Source of the DNA: Pedobacter jeongneungensis
Lineage (GTDB): Bacteria > Bacteroidota > Bacteroidia > Sphingobacteriales > Sphingobacteriaceae
NCBI RefSeq assembly: GCF_000633455.1
Contig: NZ_AYMG01000006.1
Span: 186,001 to 250,000 of the forward strand
Reading direction: 5' to 3'
Length of the DNA: 64,000 nt
In this document: positions 43,612-52,154 of the stretch, one piece after another
Layout: each line of letters starts with the position of its first letter
Position numbering within the stretch: the stretch's first letter is position 1
Notes under the pieces: model-generated
Told to the model about the DNA's origin: nothing
The model's input: only the letters and a program-made list of their open reading frames with translations
Database searches by the model: none
Program-made: the position numbers and the translations under genes

Positions 43612-46110
43612 TTATTGTATTTCCAACTGGTTAATTACTAAGCCCGGATCGAGCATATAGATTTTGACAGTCGATTTACCTGTTTTATTTACCTGGTGTT
43701 TGGTTAAACCCGAAGCGTAACCTTGCAGTACATTCTGTTTCCAGATATTATTTTCTGAAGCAGGAGAAATGTTTATAATCTGTGGTGTATCGTTATTTAC
43801 CGAAATGGCATAACGTACATTTATCCCGTTATTAACACCTTGCGTAGGCAGGCATTTCACTTCGATCTGGTGCTCGCCCTGCGTTTTAAAATCCAGATTG
43901 TAAACGGTATATGCCGCTTTTTGCAACTCATTTTCGTTAACAGGTTTAAAAGTAAAAGGGTACACAGAAATACCATCTCCGCCTAAGCCCAATCCTTTTA
44001 GTGTTTGTAATGACACACCTTTTGGAACCGATTTCTCTCCATATTTAGCCGCCTGAATAATTATTTTACTTTCAGCTTTCTCTGCAGGGACAGATTGTTT
44101 CTCTGCCACTGCATCGGCCACTTCAGGCATTTTAAAAACGGCTAAATCGCGTGGTTTCCAGCTCATCATTCCGTTCCACTTGCCGCCAGCAATTTCTTCA
44201 TTGTATTTTTTGGTAATCAACTGGATCTGTTCAAAAGCATCCTTAGATTTTTTAGAATAAGTTAAAGCTGATTGGTCTCCGTTTGCCGCTAAAGTCAAAC
44301 TTTTTTGGGCATATAAAATCTTTTGGTTCACTAACATTGCACCTTCAACAGGATACAAAATCAATTCGAAATAAGCATCTTTTAATCTTGCCGGGATCTG
44401 ATCACTTAAACTTTTAGCCTGATTGTAAATCTTTTCGTAAGCAACCAAACGTTCTTCTGCCTGCTCATCAGTGAAATTAACACTGGCCATGTGTTCTGGT
44501 TTGGCAGCCTGCGCCAAGCGATAATAGACTGCTTTTATTTCGGCGATTGGTTTTGCAAACTCAGCGCCAAAGGTTTCTGCAGCCCAGCTTTTGGCATATT
44601 GACCGGCATTTTCTGGCTTCCATTGGTTTACATTCCAGGCCAGGTCCATTGCAAACTGTGTTTCCATCTCAGCAGGTTTAATATCGCCCACATTTATCAC
44701 CCAAAGGCGGTCGGCTTTGTACTGATAGGCTTTAGTTAATTCATAAGAAATTAAAGATGGAGAAATGGAAGAAAGCCAAAGATAATCTTGCGGGGCACCC
44801 CAATAAGAGATGTGGTAATATACGCCGCTTCCTCCCGATCGTTTCTGTTCTTCAGGATTAGAAAGCTGACGGATATAACCATGATTGTCATCGGCCCAAA
44901 CAATGGTCACATCATCAGGCAGTTTTAAACCAGCCTGATATAATGAAAGTACCTCTTTATAAGGACAAAAAATCTGTGGAATAGAACTTACGGGCTTCGT
45001 AATGTTTTTACTCAAAATCGTTCTTTGATCGGCAATCACCTCCCCCAACAGTTTTACCTTTGCATTTTTATCCTTTGGCCCTGGCATACTGCCATCATGA
45101 ATACCGCGCATCCCAACAGTATAAACCGATTCATAATTTCTTGCCTGTTTTACCCGGTCGGTCCAATAATTTGCAATTTCATTTTTATTCAGATCGTAAC
45201 GCCACTCACCTGGTTTTTTACCATATTCGTGTTCAAAATTCTCCGCCCATTCGAAAACATTGTTCCGCAGCATGGGCTCGCAATGGCTGGAACCCAAAAC
45301 AATGGCATATTTATCGGCCATTACCGGATTATTGGCATAATAATAAAATGCTTTGGTTGAAGGGTGCATACCCGGCCAGATGTAGTTGGCTTTTAACCTA
45401 AGTAGCAATTCGAATATCCTGGTGTATGTTTTTGGGCCGATATCTTTTACATCGGTATCCATCATTTTCGCGGCCCAGGGTTGGATGCCCCAATCTTCAT
45501 CATTGATAAAAATACCACGGTATTTAACCGATGGCGATTCTACCAAAGGCTGACCAGCTTTTACATATAACGATTTTTTAGTTGCAGGTTTCACATCCGC
45601 CCACCAAGAAAGTGGCGATACGCCAAGCATCCTTGACAGTTGAAAAACACCATAAGCTGTTCCCCTCCTATCACTACCAGCAATAACCAAAGCTCTTTTT
45701 ACGCCTTTTACCGGATTTTCGATTACTGAAACCGAAAAAGTTTCCCATTTACCGGATAAAGTAGCGCGATCTATTCTGCCAGCTTTGGCAAATTGATCGA
45801 TATAAAACGACTGACCAAGCGTACCGATAATGATTGGATAAGTGCTTAAGGCCGGATTGTTTTTAAAAACCGGAGCAGTTAGCCCTGTTAATAAATGAAT
45901 GTCATCTTTAAAGGCTTCGGCAGCGATTCCCACTACTTTAGCATCCTTTTCATCGATATAAATTGGAGATGATTTTCCACCATCAACAATAGGGAAAGAT
46001 AAAGTACTGTTAACTTCAGAAACAGAGATACCCGCTTTTTGTGCCATATTTTGTTTGGGCATAAAAAACAACATTAACACCAATAATGCGCCTAAATTTC
46101 TGAAATTCAT
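43612..46110 (-). CDS. GH115 family alpha-glucuronidase-like enzyme
   Basis: An 832-aa protein with a signal peptide (ending NMAQ). GH115 core sequences are evident: KYRGIFINDEDWGIQPWA, LLLRLKANYIWPGMHPSTKAFYY, YAIVLGSSHCEPMLRNN, VTIVWADDNHGYIRQLS and the WVINVGDIKPAEMETQF strand, followed by helical and C-terminal beta domains (from about 680). GH115 members remove (4-O-methyl)glucuronate from internal or terminal positions of xylan and, in some cases, arabinogalactan. Its presence among RG-I enzymes suggests that the target glycan carries glucuronate side groups. Only 5 bp separate it from GH105 upstream. Confidence 0.93.
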   Translation of the reverse strand: MNFRNLGALLVLMLFFMPKQNMAQKAGISVSEVNSTLSFPIVDGGKSSPIYIDEKDAKVVGIAAEAFKDDIHLLTGLTAPVFKNNPALSTYPIIIGTLGQSFYIDQFAKAGRIDRATLSGKWETFSVSVIENPVKGVKRALVIAGSDRRGTAYGVFQLSRMLGVSPLSWWADVKPATKKSLYVKAGQPLVESPSVKYRGIFINDEDWGIQPWAAKMMDTDVKDIGPKTYTRIFELLLRLKANYIWPGMHPSTKAFYYYANNPVMADKYAIVLGSSHCEPMLRNNVFEWAENFEHEYGKKPGEWRYDLNKNEIANYWTDRVKQARNYESVYTVGMRGIHDGSMPGPKDKNAKVKLLGEVIADQRTILSKNITKPVSSIPQIFCPYKEVLSLYQAGLKLPDDVTIVWADDNHGYIRQLSNPEEQKRSGGSGVYYHISYWGAPQDYLWLSSISPSLISYELTKAYQYKADRLWVINVGDIKPAEMETQFAMDLAWNVNQWKPENAGQYAKSWAAETFGAEFAKPIAEIKAVYYRLAQAAKPEHMASVNFTDEQAEERLVAYEKIYNQAKSLSDQIPARLKDAYFELILYPVEGAMLVNQKILYAQKSLTLAANGDQSALTYSKKSKDAFEQIQLITKKYNEEIAGGKWNGMMSWKPRDLAVFKMPEVADAVAEKQSVPAEKAESKIIIQAAKYGEKSVPKGVSLQTLKGLGLGGDGISVYPFTFKPVNENELQKAAYTVYNLDFKTQGEHQIEVKCLPTQGVNNGINVRYAISVNNDTPQIINISPASENNIWKQNVLQGYASGLTKHQVNKTGKSTVKIYMLDPGLVINQLEIQ

Positions 46111-46115
46111 ATTAA

Positions 46116-47243
46116 TTATTTTTTAAGCTTATACACTTCGGTTCCTGCCAATAAAAAACAACCTAAACCATAATCTTCAAAATCGGGAACACTGGTATAA
46201 CTTACCGGCTGTCCGTCTTTTGGTTCTTTCCCTGTTCCTTGCATATATCCAATAAAACCATTTTTTTGAACAGCATCTTTGGTCATGGCATTCCAGGCTT
46301 TGGTAATAATCGGCAGATAAGTAGCTTTATCTAAAATACCCTGATTTACGCCCCAGGCCATACCATATACAAACAAAGCAGTGCCCGAAGTTTCTTTACC
46401 ACCAAAATGCATATCGTCATGTAAACTTACATTCCAGAAACCATCAGCACGCTGAATTGGCACTAAAGCTTTGATCATTTCGTGATAGGTTTTTAAATAT
46501 TCGTTGCGGTGAGGTTCATTTTCAGGGATAATTTCCAACACGCGTACCAAGGCGGCAAGCACCCATCCGTTCCCTCTGGCCCAATAACAATCTTCGCCAT
46601 TTGGTTCTTTGTAAGGCGGCACAAAATCTTTATCGCGCCACCAAAGACCATCTTTGGCGTTGTACAAACCACCACCTTCAGTATTTTTGGAGTGTAAGTA
46701 CATTTTGTACATATAATTGTAATAGGTAGTATCGTTATATAATTTACCGAGCCTGGCAAAAACAGGCATCCCCATTTGTATTGCATCGATCCATGTCCAA
46801 TCGTTTACCTTGCCCGATTTGATCACCAAATCAATCGAGGCTTTAATATCTTTAATGCGTTCAGGCTGTTTATCAATCAGGTAAAGATCGATATAGGTCT
46901 GCCCACAGGCCTGATCATCAGCATTTTTGGTAGTAATGCCATTTCTTAAACCCCAGTTATGTTTTTCACCCCATTGAACGGCATAATCATAATATGCTTT
47001 TTCAGGGTTGATTTTATAAAGATTCATTAATCCTTCGTAGTAAACAGCCCTCGTCCAGATGTTACTCGGTCTTTCTTTGTTCGTTATGATTGATTTCCCG
47101 GCATCAGGCCACTTATTCATGAAATAAGCGTTTGTAGATTTCAACACTTTTAAAACCTCCTTTTTATTGGGGATTTTCTGGGCAAAAAGCAGCTGGGTAG
47201 ATATGCCGATTAATAGCGCGGAGCTGAATATAAATTTCTTCAT
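46116..47243 (-). CDS. GH105 family unsaturated rhamnogalacturonyl hydrolase
   Basis: A 375-aa (alpha/alpha)6-barrel enzyme with signal peptide (ending LFAQ). Family motifs: the catalytic Asp region NADDQACGQTYIDLY (D109/D110), DWTWIDAIQMGMP near 147-159, CYWARGNGWVLAAL near 222-235 and the late KETSGTALFVYGMAWGVN. GH105 enzymes remove the unsaturated galacturonate left at the non-reducing end by pectate or rhamnogalacturonan lyases, so it acts after PL11 encoded in the neighbouring unit. It lies 22 bp downstream of GH2 and 5 bp before GH115 on the same strand. Confidence 0.95.
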   Translation of the reverse strand: MKKFIFSSALLIGISTQLLFAQKIPNKKEVLKVLKSTNAYFMNKWPDAGKSIITNKERPSNIWTRAVYYEGLMNLYKINPEKAYYDYAVQWGEKHNWGLRNGITTKNADDQACGQTYIDLYLIDKQPERIKDIKASIDLVIKSGKVNDWTWIDAIQMGMPVFARLGKLYNDTTYYNYMYKMYLHSKNTEGGGLYNAKDGLWWRDKDFVPPYKEPNGEDCYWARGNGWVLAALVRVLEIIPENEPHRNEYLKTYHEMIKALVPIQRADGFWNVSLHDDMHFGGKETSGTALFVYGMAWGVNQGILDKATYLPIITKAWNAMTKDAVQKNGFIGYMQGTGKEPKDGQPVSYTSVPDFEDYGLGCFLLAGTEVYKLKK

Positions 47244-47265
47244 GGTGGTATTTCGCTTATCTTAA

Positions 47266-50169
47266 TTAATTGGATTTAGGCTTTACTTTTAACTCATCCG
47301 GACTATCTTTTGTAAAAGTATCGAACTGAATTTTCGACGGACTTTCGAAGATATCTTTCACGGTATTAAAAGCCACTTCATATTTTGGATTAAACTGAGC
47401 AGACATCATGTATTGCTGCAAACTGAAATAAAGTTGTTGTGCTGCTGGAGTATCTTTTAAATCGGGAGAGAGATTGGCACTCGAAACCACTAATTTCCCC
47501 TTACCTACTTTTGCCTCAAAAACTAATGCCAAACGACGGTTTAAAAACCAGGTATCGATTGGTTGGATAATGGGTTTAAATCCAGATGGAAAATCTTCGA
47601 GGTTCATTACCTGCGATTTGTTTACGATCTCCCACCACTGCATATCGCTATGAAAATCAGTAGGGAAATTGGTAAAAGCAGCGTGTTTTGGATCGCATAA
47701 AATCCCCAAAGTATGTGGCGGACGCATTTTAAACCAGGAAGTATTCCAAAAAACAGGCAAAAATGTCTGTACTACTTCTTTTCCTTTTACCACTTTGCCT
47801 GATGCATTGAGGAAAACATTGCCTCCATTGGCCAAAACCGCCTGGGCTTTATCATCTAAACTGGTGCAGTAGTACACATTGGTTTTAATTGCTGGCAATT
47901 GAGCAGGATAAACCCAGAAACTCCAATCGTTGGCAAATTCAGTTCCATCAATGGTGACTTCTAATTTCAGTTTGGTTGCTTTTGCTATGCTATTTAAAGG
48001 AAATTTAATCTCCCCGACAGCAATACAATTGGTAACGGCTAAGGTTTTAGGACTGAAATTACCCTTAGCCACATTTACGCCGCTCTCATCTTTGAGTGTC
48101 CAGGAGAGTTTTGCATTTTCGATTGGTGCTTTTCCAAAATTAGCTACTTCTACCGAAGCTGCCAGGGTTTCGGTATTGGTAAAAACAAACTTCGAAACTT
48201 TTAACAAGGGTACAGTGCTGTTAGAAAAACGCTTGAATTCTTTGGCGGTGATATAACCTTTTTCATCCCAAAAGGCATCCAATACGCCAACAAGTGCCGT
48301 GCCCTGGCCTGGATAATCATTTAAGGATAAAAGCTGGTAGCCATTGTAATTCGGCGTCCGCAATGCTTTTTCGATTTCATTTTTATAACAAAGAGCCTGT
48401 AATTTGCCCGAAGCCATTAAAAAATCATGTCCCTGCTCGGCCATATCATGGTCTTTAAGATCTTCCTGAAACATCTCGAAGTTCTTTGCACGGTAAACAC
48501 CTGTGTATTTTTTGATTTCATCGAAATTAGGGAAAGCGCAATACTGTCCCATTTCATGGGCCACAAAAGGTACCGTAAACTGCTCAATCTGTTTGGCATA
48601 GGTTGAAATACTTTCTGGCTTTCTACCCCAATCTAAACCCCTCGCGCCTGCACGCACCATAAATTCATTATTCGGAATCACCGGCCAGCTGCCGCCAACA
48701 GATGCGCCAGTGTACAATCTTCTCGAATCTTTAGCTTTCCAGTAATTATTGAATTTGGTCAGGTATTCTACTTGTTTTCCCCGTGGTTCATTTCCATAGG
48801 CCATCATGCAAAAAGAGGCATAATTGCCATAATTTTTGGTCATGCGGTTGGTTTCGTCGTAAATAAACTGATCAATTGGTTTTCCATCTCCAATAGATGA
48901 ACCGTGGTTGGCCCAGCTTGGCCCCTCAGGCTGCAGGTAAAACCCGATCTGATCTGCGGCGATAAATGCCGCTTCTGGCGGGCACCAGGAGTGAAAACGC
49001 ATGTGGTTTAATCCATGGGCTTTCGAGATTTTAAAAATGCGCAGCCATGCGGCAACATCCATTGATGGATAACCCGTTAACGGAAATTCGCAATTATTAA
49101 CCGTTCCTCGTAAAAATACCGGACGGCCATTGATTTCAAAAGTTCTGCCTACTGCTTTAAACTCGCGCATGCCGAACTGTACTTTTTTCTCGTCTTTTTT
49201 GCCGTCTTTCGAAATTAGGGTGGCAGTTAAACGGTACAATGCCGGATCGAACTCATCCCAGGTGGCCATTTTATCGCCCATTGGCAAATTGATTTCCAGG
49301 GTACCTTCGCCATTTGTGATCTGATAAACAGCTGTTACAGGTTTTACCTGCAGGATATTTTTAGTATTGAAACTGCCGGCAGAAAGCGTAATTTTTCCTG
49401 TGGAAGATTGATCGGCGTTCGCTTTAAGCTGAATTTTAACCTTCGCAGACTTATTTTTTAGATCTGGATAAATCTGGATATCTTCAAAATAAACAGGCGA
49501 ACCGGCAATTACCTCCATTTTACCAACCACACCGTTCCAGTTGCCCTGGGTATGATCGGTTAAACTATGCGAATCTTGCCCTACGTTAATTGCTTTGATG
49601 CGGTTGTCGATTAATAAGGTTATCGTATGTTTTCCTGCTTTTAAATTTGCGGGTAGTTCAAAATTTTGGGCCACTACAAAAGTAAACTGGGTTCCAATTT
49701 CGATATCATCTATCCAAACCCTTGTTTCTGAATGAGGGTATTCTAAAGATAACACCATCCTTTTACCCTTCCAATTGGCTGGGATTACGATATCTTTCTG
49801 ATACCAGGCAGCACCAGTATAATGTTTAGCCGGGGTTAACCAGAAAGGTATTTTCAGGTTACCAGGTTTACGGTATTTTTCTAAGCGTGGATGAAAAAAG
49901 TACGAGCTATCGTAAATACTTCCAGTCCATTTTGTTTTTAAGGTGATATCGTCGCCCTTTAAATTTTCGGCCATCGATCCCGGCAGGTTAATGGATTCGG
50001 GAAGAACGCTTGAATACCATTTTCCTTTTATGCCTTCATCCCTTGCATCAATTTTGAAACGCCATTTGCCCGCAAGCGAAATGCTTTGAGCATGTGTTTG
50101 CATGATGCTTAAAAATATAAAAGCAACGCCTATCAGTACTTTAAAAATTCGGTTAGCCTGTATCTGCAT
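47266..50169 (-). CDS. GH2 family exo-beta-glycosidase
   Basis: A 967-aa secreted enzyme (signal to about residue 28, ending THAQ). The jelly-roll domain (about 30-235; GAAWYQKDIVIP, RVWIDDIEIG, NGVVGKMEVIA), the Ig-like domain (about 240-345) and the TIM barrel (about 345-620) are in order. Acid/base E461 lies in MMAYGNEPRG and nucleophile E539 in PFVAHEMGQYCAF. This AHEMGQY nucleophile context is unlike the TEYG/SEFG of beta-galactosidases and beta-glucuronidases and suggests a distinct GH2 subgroup. A C-terminal extension of about 300 residues includes a ThuA-like or glutaminase-like beta/alpha stretch. It opens the GH2-GH105-GH115-GH31 unit. Confidence 0.88.
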   Translation of the reverse strand: MQIQANRIFKVLIGVAFIFLSIMQTHAQSISLAGKWRFKIDARDEGIKGKWYSSVLPESINLPGSMAENLKGDDITLKTKWTGSIYDSSYFFHPRLEKYRKPGNLKIPFWLTPAKHYTGAAWYQKDIVIPANWKGKRMVLSLEYPHSETRVWIDDIEIGTQFTFVVAQNFELPANLKAGKHTITLLIDNRIKAINVGQDSHSLTDHTQGNWNGVVGKMEVIAGSPVYFEDIQIYPDLKNKSAKVKIQLKANADQSSTGKITLSAGSFNTKNILQVKPVTAVYQITNGEGTLEINLPMGDKMATWDEFDPALYRLTATLISKDGKKDEKKVQFGMREFKAVGRTFEINGRPVFLRGTVNNCEFPLTGYPSMDVAAWLRIFKISKAHGLNHMRFHSWCPPEAAFIAADQIGFYLQPEGPSWANHGSSIGDGKPIDQFIYDETNRMTKNYGNYASFCMMAYGNEPRGKQVEYLTKFNNYWKAKDSRRLYTGASVGGSWPVIPNNEFMVRAGARGLDWGRKPESISTYAKQIEQFTVPFVAHEMGQYCAFPNFDEIKKYTGVYRAKNFEMFQEDLKDHDMAEQGHDFLMASGKLQALCYKNEIEKALRTPNYNGYQLLSLNDYPGQGTALVGVLDAFWDEKGYITAKEFKRFSNSTVPLLKVSKFVFTNTETLAASVEVANFGKAPIENAKLSWTLKDESGVNVAKGNFSPKTLAVTNCIAVGEIKFPLNSIAKATKLKLEVTIDGTEFANDWSFWVYPAQLPAIKTNVYYCTSLDDKAQAVLANGGNVFLNASGKVVKGKEVVQTFLPVFWNTSWFKMRPPHTLGILCDPKHAAFTNFPTDFHSDMQWWEIVNKSQVMNLEDFPSGFKPIIQPIDTWFLNRRLALVFEAKVGKGKLVVSSANLSPDLKDTPAAQQLYFSLQQYMMSAQFNPKYEVAFNTVKDIFESPSKIQFDTFTKDSPDELKVKPKSN

Positions 50170-50239
50170 AAAATGGAACGGTTTATCACCGCGGGTATTT
50201 GGTTAGGCTGTTAAAATAAGACAATAATCGCAGGTAAGC

Positions 50240-50255
50240 ATCCTGTAGTATCCTG
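50240..50255 (-). promoter_or_regulatory. Operator-like motif CAGGAT-ACTA-CAGGAT before the GH2-GH105-GH115-GH31 unit
   Basis: On the minus strand GGCAGGATACTACAGGATGC lies 71-86 bases upstream of the GH2 start at 50169. TAACCAAATA follows after 34 bases (50196-50205). The 16-bp core is identical to the copy at 59010-59025. Confidence 0.62.
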
Positions 50256-50264
50256 CCTTCCGAC

Positions 50265-51059
50265 TTATTTCAGGTAGTTATTTAGTTTATTGTTTTTTAA
50301 TGTTTTTAAGCCCTCAACTACCGCAGCTGCATTTAACCTGGCTCCTGCTTCGTTAGTATGGGTGTGGTCTTTCTCGGTAAAATAAGTCTTTACTACAGTC
50401 GCACTTAAAGCAGTATATTTATCTTTAATGATTTTATTTAATGGAACAAAGTCAACTTTTTCAGCTTTTGCCACTTCTTCGGCCCAACCTGCATAACTAT
50501 CGTTGGCTAAAACTACCGCATCATCTTTAACCGGATTGCGTGGAATTGGTGAGCAAACAATCGGCGTTGCACCTTTAGCTTTGATGTCATTAATGAATTT
50601 ACGCAGGTACCAGCCATAAGTATACACCACCTCTTGCTTTTTCCTGATCGGATTATAAATCTCTCTGCTTTCTGTTCCGATGCCTTTTATGGTACCACGG
50701 GCACGGGCAGTATCGTCTAATGCACTGCCGTCGTTATGGCCAAACTGCATCATCACGAAATCTCCTTTTTTTACTTTAGCCAAAACCGCATCCCAAAGTC
50801 CATTGGTTTGGAAAGTACGGCTGCTCGTGCCACCAAGTGCGTCATTTTCGACATTGATTTTCTCCGTATTGAATAAATTACCGATAAAACTTCCCCAGCC
50901 CCATAAAGAGCCATCGCCTTTGCCTTTTCCGTTTTTAACAGTAGAATCGCCAATGAGGAATAAAGTGGGTTTATCTTGCTGTTTTAAAATAATGCAGGAA
51001 GAAAAGATAATGAACGTGGTTAAGAGAATAAGATGCAGGTATGATTTGGTTGATTTCAT
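50265..51059 (-). CDS. CE12 family rhamnogalacturonan acetylesterase (SGNH hydrolase), lipoprotein
   Basis: 264 aa. An N-terminal hydrophobic segment ending FSSC may be a lipobox, so membrane anchoring is possible. SGNH motifs are complete: GDSTVKNG (nucleophile Ser), the Gly-containing ENDALGGTSSRTF, FGHNDGSA (Asn) and DHTHTNEAGA (Asp and His). CE12 enzymes remove acetyl groups from RG-I galacturonate so that lyases and hydrolases can act. It is a tandem paralogue of the gene 124 bp upstream on the same strand and is the last gene of the PL11 unit. Confidence 0.93.
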   Translation of the reverse strand: MKSTKSYLHLILLTTFIIFSSCIILKQQDKPTLFLIGDSTVKNGKGKGDGSLWGWGSFIGNLFNTEKINVENDALGGTSSRTFQTNGLWDAVLAKVKKGDFVMMQFGHNDGSALDDTARARGTIKGIGTESREIYNPIRKKQEVVYTYGWYLRKFINDIKAKGATPIVCSPIPRNPVKDDAVVLANDSYAGWAEEVAKAEKVDFVPLNKIIKDKYTALSATVVKTYFTEKDHTHTNEAGARLNAAAVVEGLKTLKNNKLNNYLK

Positions 51060-51071
51060 TGTTATTAGAGT

Positions 51072-51130
51072 GATTACACAGATTATTGGATTACAGCCTT
51101 CGGGATGATTACACAGGTTATTGGATTACA
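51072..51130. repeat. Direct repeat of 24 bases between the tandem CE12 genes
   Basis: GATTACACAG(A/G)TTATTGGATTACA occurs at 51072-51095 and 51107-51130 with one difference, and a third partial copy GATTACACAG follows. It lies in the short gap between the paralogues. Confidence 0.7.
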
Positions 51131-51183
51131 CAGATTTATATTGCCTTTGGTCTTCTGACATCGGACTTTCGGACCTCCGACTT

Positions 51184-51954
51184 CTAGTCTTTTAAATATT
51201 TTTTCAAATTACAATCTTTTAATTCTTTAATGCCTTCTACAACAGATGCGGCGTTAACTTTTGCACCTTCCAGATTGGTATGGGTATGGTCGCCTGGAAA
51301 ATAGAGTTTTACTTTATCTGGCCCTAGCACGTCGTATTTATCGGCAGTAATTTTATTCAGGTCAACGAAATAGGCGTTTTCTTCTTTGGCGACATCTGCG
51401 GCCCATTTCCCGAAATCGTTATTGGCTCGAATCACTTTACCATCTTTAAAAATATTTCTGGGGATCATCGATAGTACAATTGGCGTAGCGCCTTTTGCTT
51501 TGGTTTCGCGCACAAATTTGCGGATGTACCAGCCGTAGGTATGTACAGTTTCTACTTTCCCATCTGGCCAGGTTAACACTTTGGTTTCCTCTCCAGTTCC
51601 TTTCAAAACACCCCTTCTTCCTGCTTTTGTAGTATCGGGAGCACTTCCATCATTGTGACCGAATTGCATGGTAACAAAATCTCCGGGTTTTAATGTCTCC
51701 AGCACTTTATCCCATCTGCCCTCCGATAGAAAAGTTCTCGTACTTCTCCCGGCCATAGCATTATTCTCTACATGGATTTTGGTCGTATCGAACAACGAAG
51801 CAATCGGTGTTCCCCAACCCCAAGTTTCTTTATTCGAATTACGGACAGTAGAATCGCCAATGGTATGTAATGCAGGTTTATTGGCCTTTATAAATGCTGA
51901 AGCCAAAAAGATGATGGTTACTGCGGTAAGTAGTTTTATGGGTGTTAATTTCAT
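51184..51954 (-). CDS. CE12 family rhamnogalacturonan acetylesterase (SGNH hydrolase)
   Basis: 256 aa with an N-terminal signal peptide (about 1-24, no lipobox Cys). SGNH blocks: GDSTVRNS, ENNAMAGRSTRTF, FGHNDGSAPD and DHTHTNLEGAK. It shares the whole framework with the following paralogue (GWYIRKFV/GWYLRKFI, KGATPIVLSMIPRN/KGATPIVCSPIPRN), but the loop between GHND and GWY differs, so the two may prefer different acetyl positions or differ in location (this one soluble, the next likely lipid-anchored). It follows GH2 in the PL11 unit after a 200-bp gap. Confidence 0.93.
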   Translation of the reverse strand: MKLTPIKLLTAVTIIFLASAFIKANKPALHTIGDSTVRNSNKETWGWGTPIASLFDTTKIHVENNAMAGRSTRTFLSEGRWDKVLETLKPGDFVTMQFGHNDGSAPDTTKAGRRGVLKGTGEETKVLTWPDGKVETVHTYGWYIRKFVRETKAKGATPIVLSMIPRNIFKDGKVIRANNDFGKWAADVAKEENAYFVDLNKITADKYDVLGPDKVKLYFPGDHTHTNLEGAKVNAASVVEGIKELKDCNLKKYLKD

Positions 51955-52028
51955 TATCTTCTTATTATCAATGTTGATTATTTTCTATCTATTATGCTGC
52001 ATCCTTAAGCAATTTATCTTCAGATATT

Positions 52029-52118
52029 GTCATGTTGAGCTTCCCGAAGAATCGGGACAAGTAGTCGAAACACCTTAAAGCATATTTAAAAAAAGTCCTT
52101 CGACAGGCTCAGGATGAC
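52029..52118. repeat. Imperfect inverted repeat between GH2 and CE12
   Basis: GTCATGTTGAGCTTCCCG...GTCGAAACAC and GTCCTTCGACAGGCTCAGGATGAC form diverged arms, the second being a common CTTCGAC-GCTCAG repeat of Bacteroidota. It may weaken transcription into the two CE12 genes. Confidence 0.5.
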
Positions 52119-52154
52119 AACTCTATATTTATTACACAGTTTCGAAAACCAACA

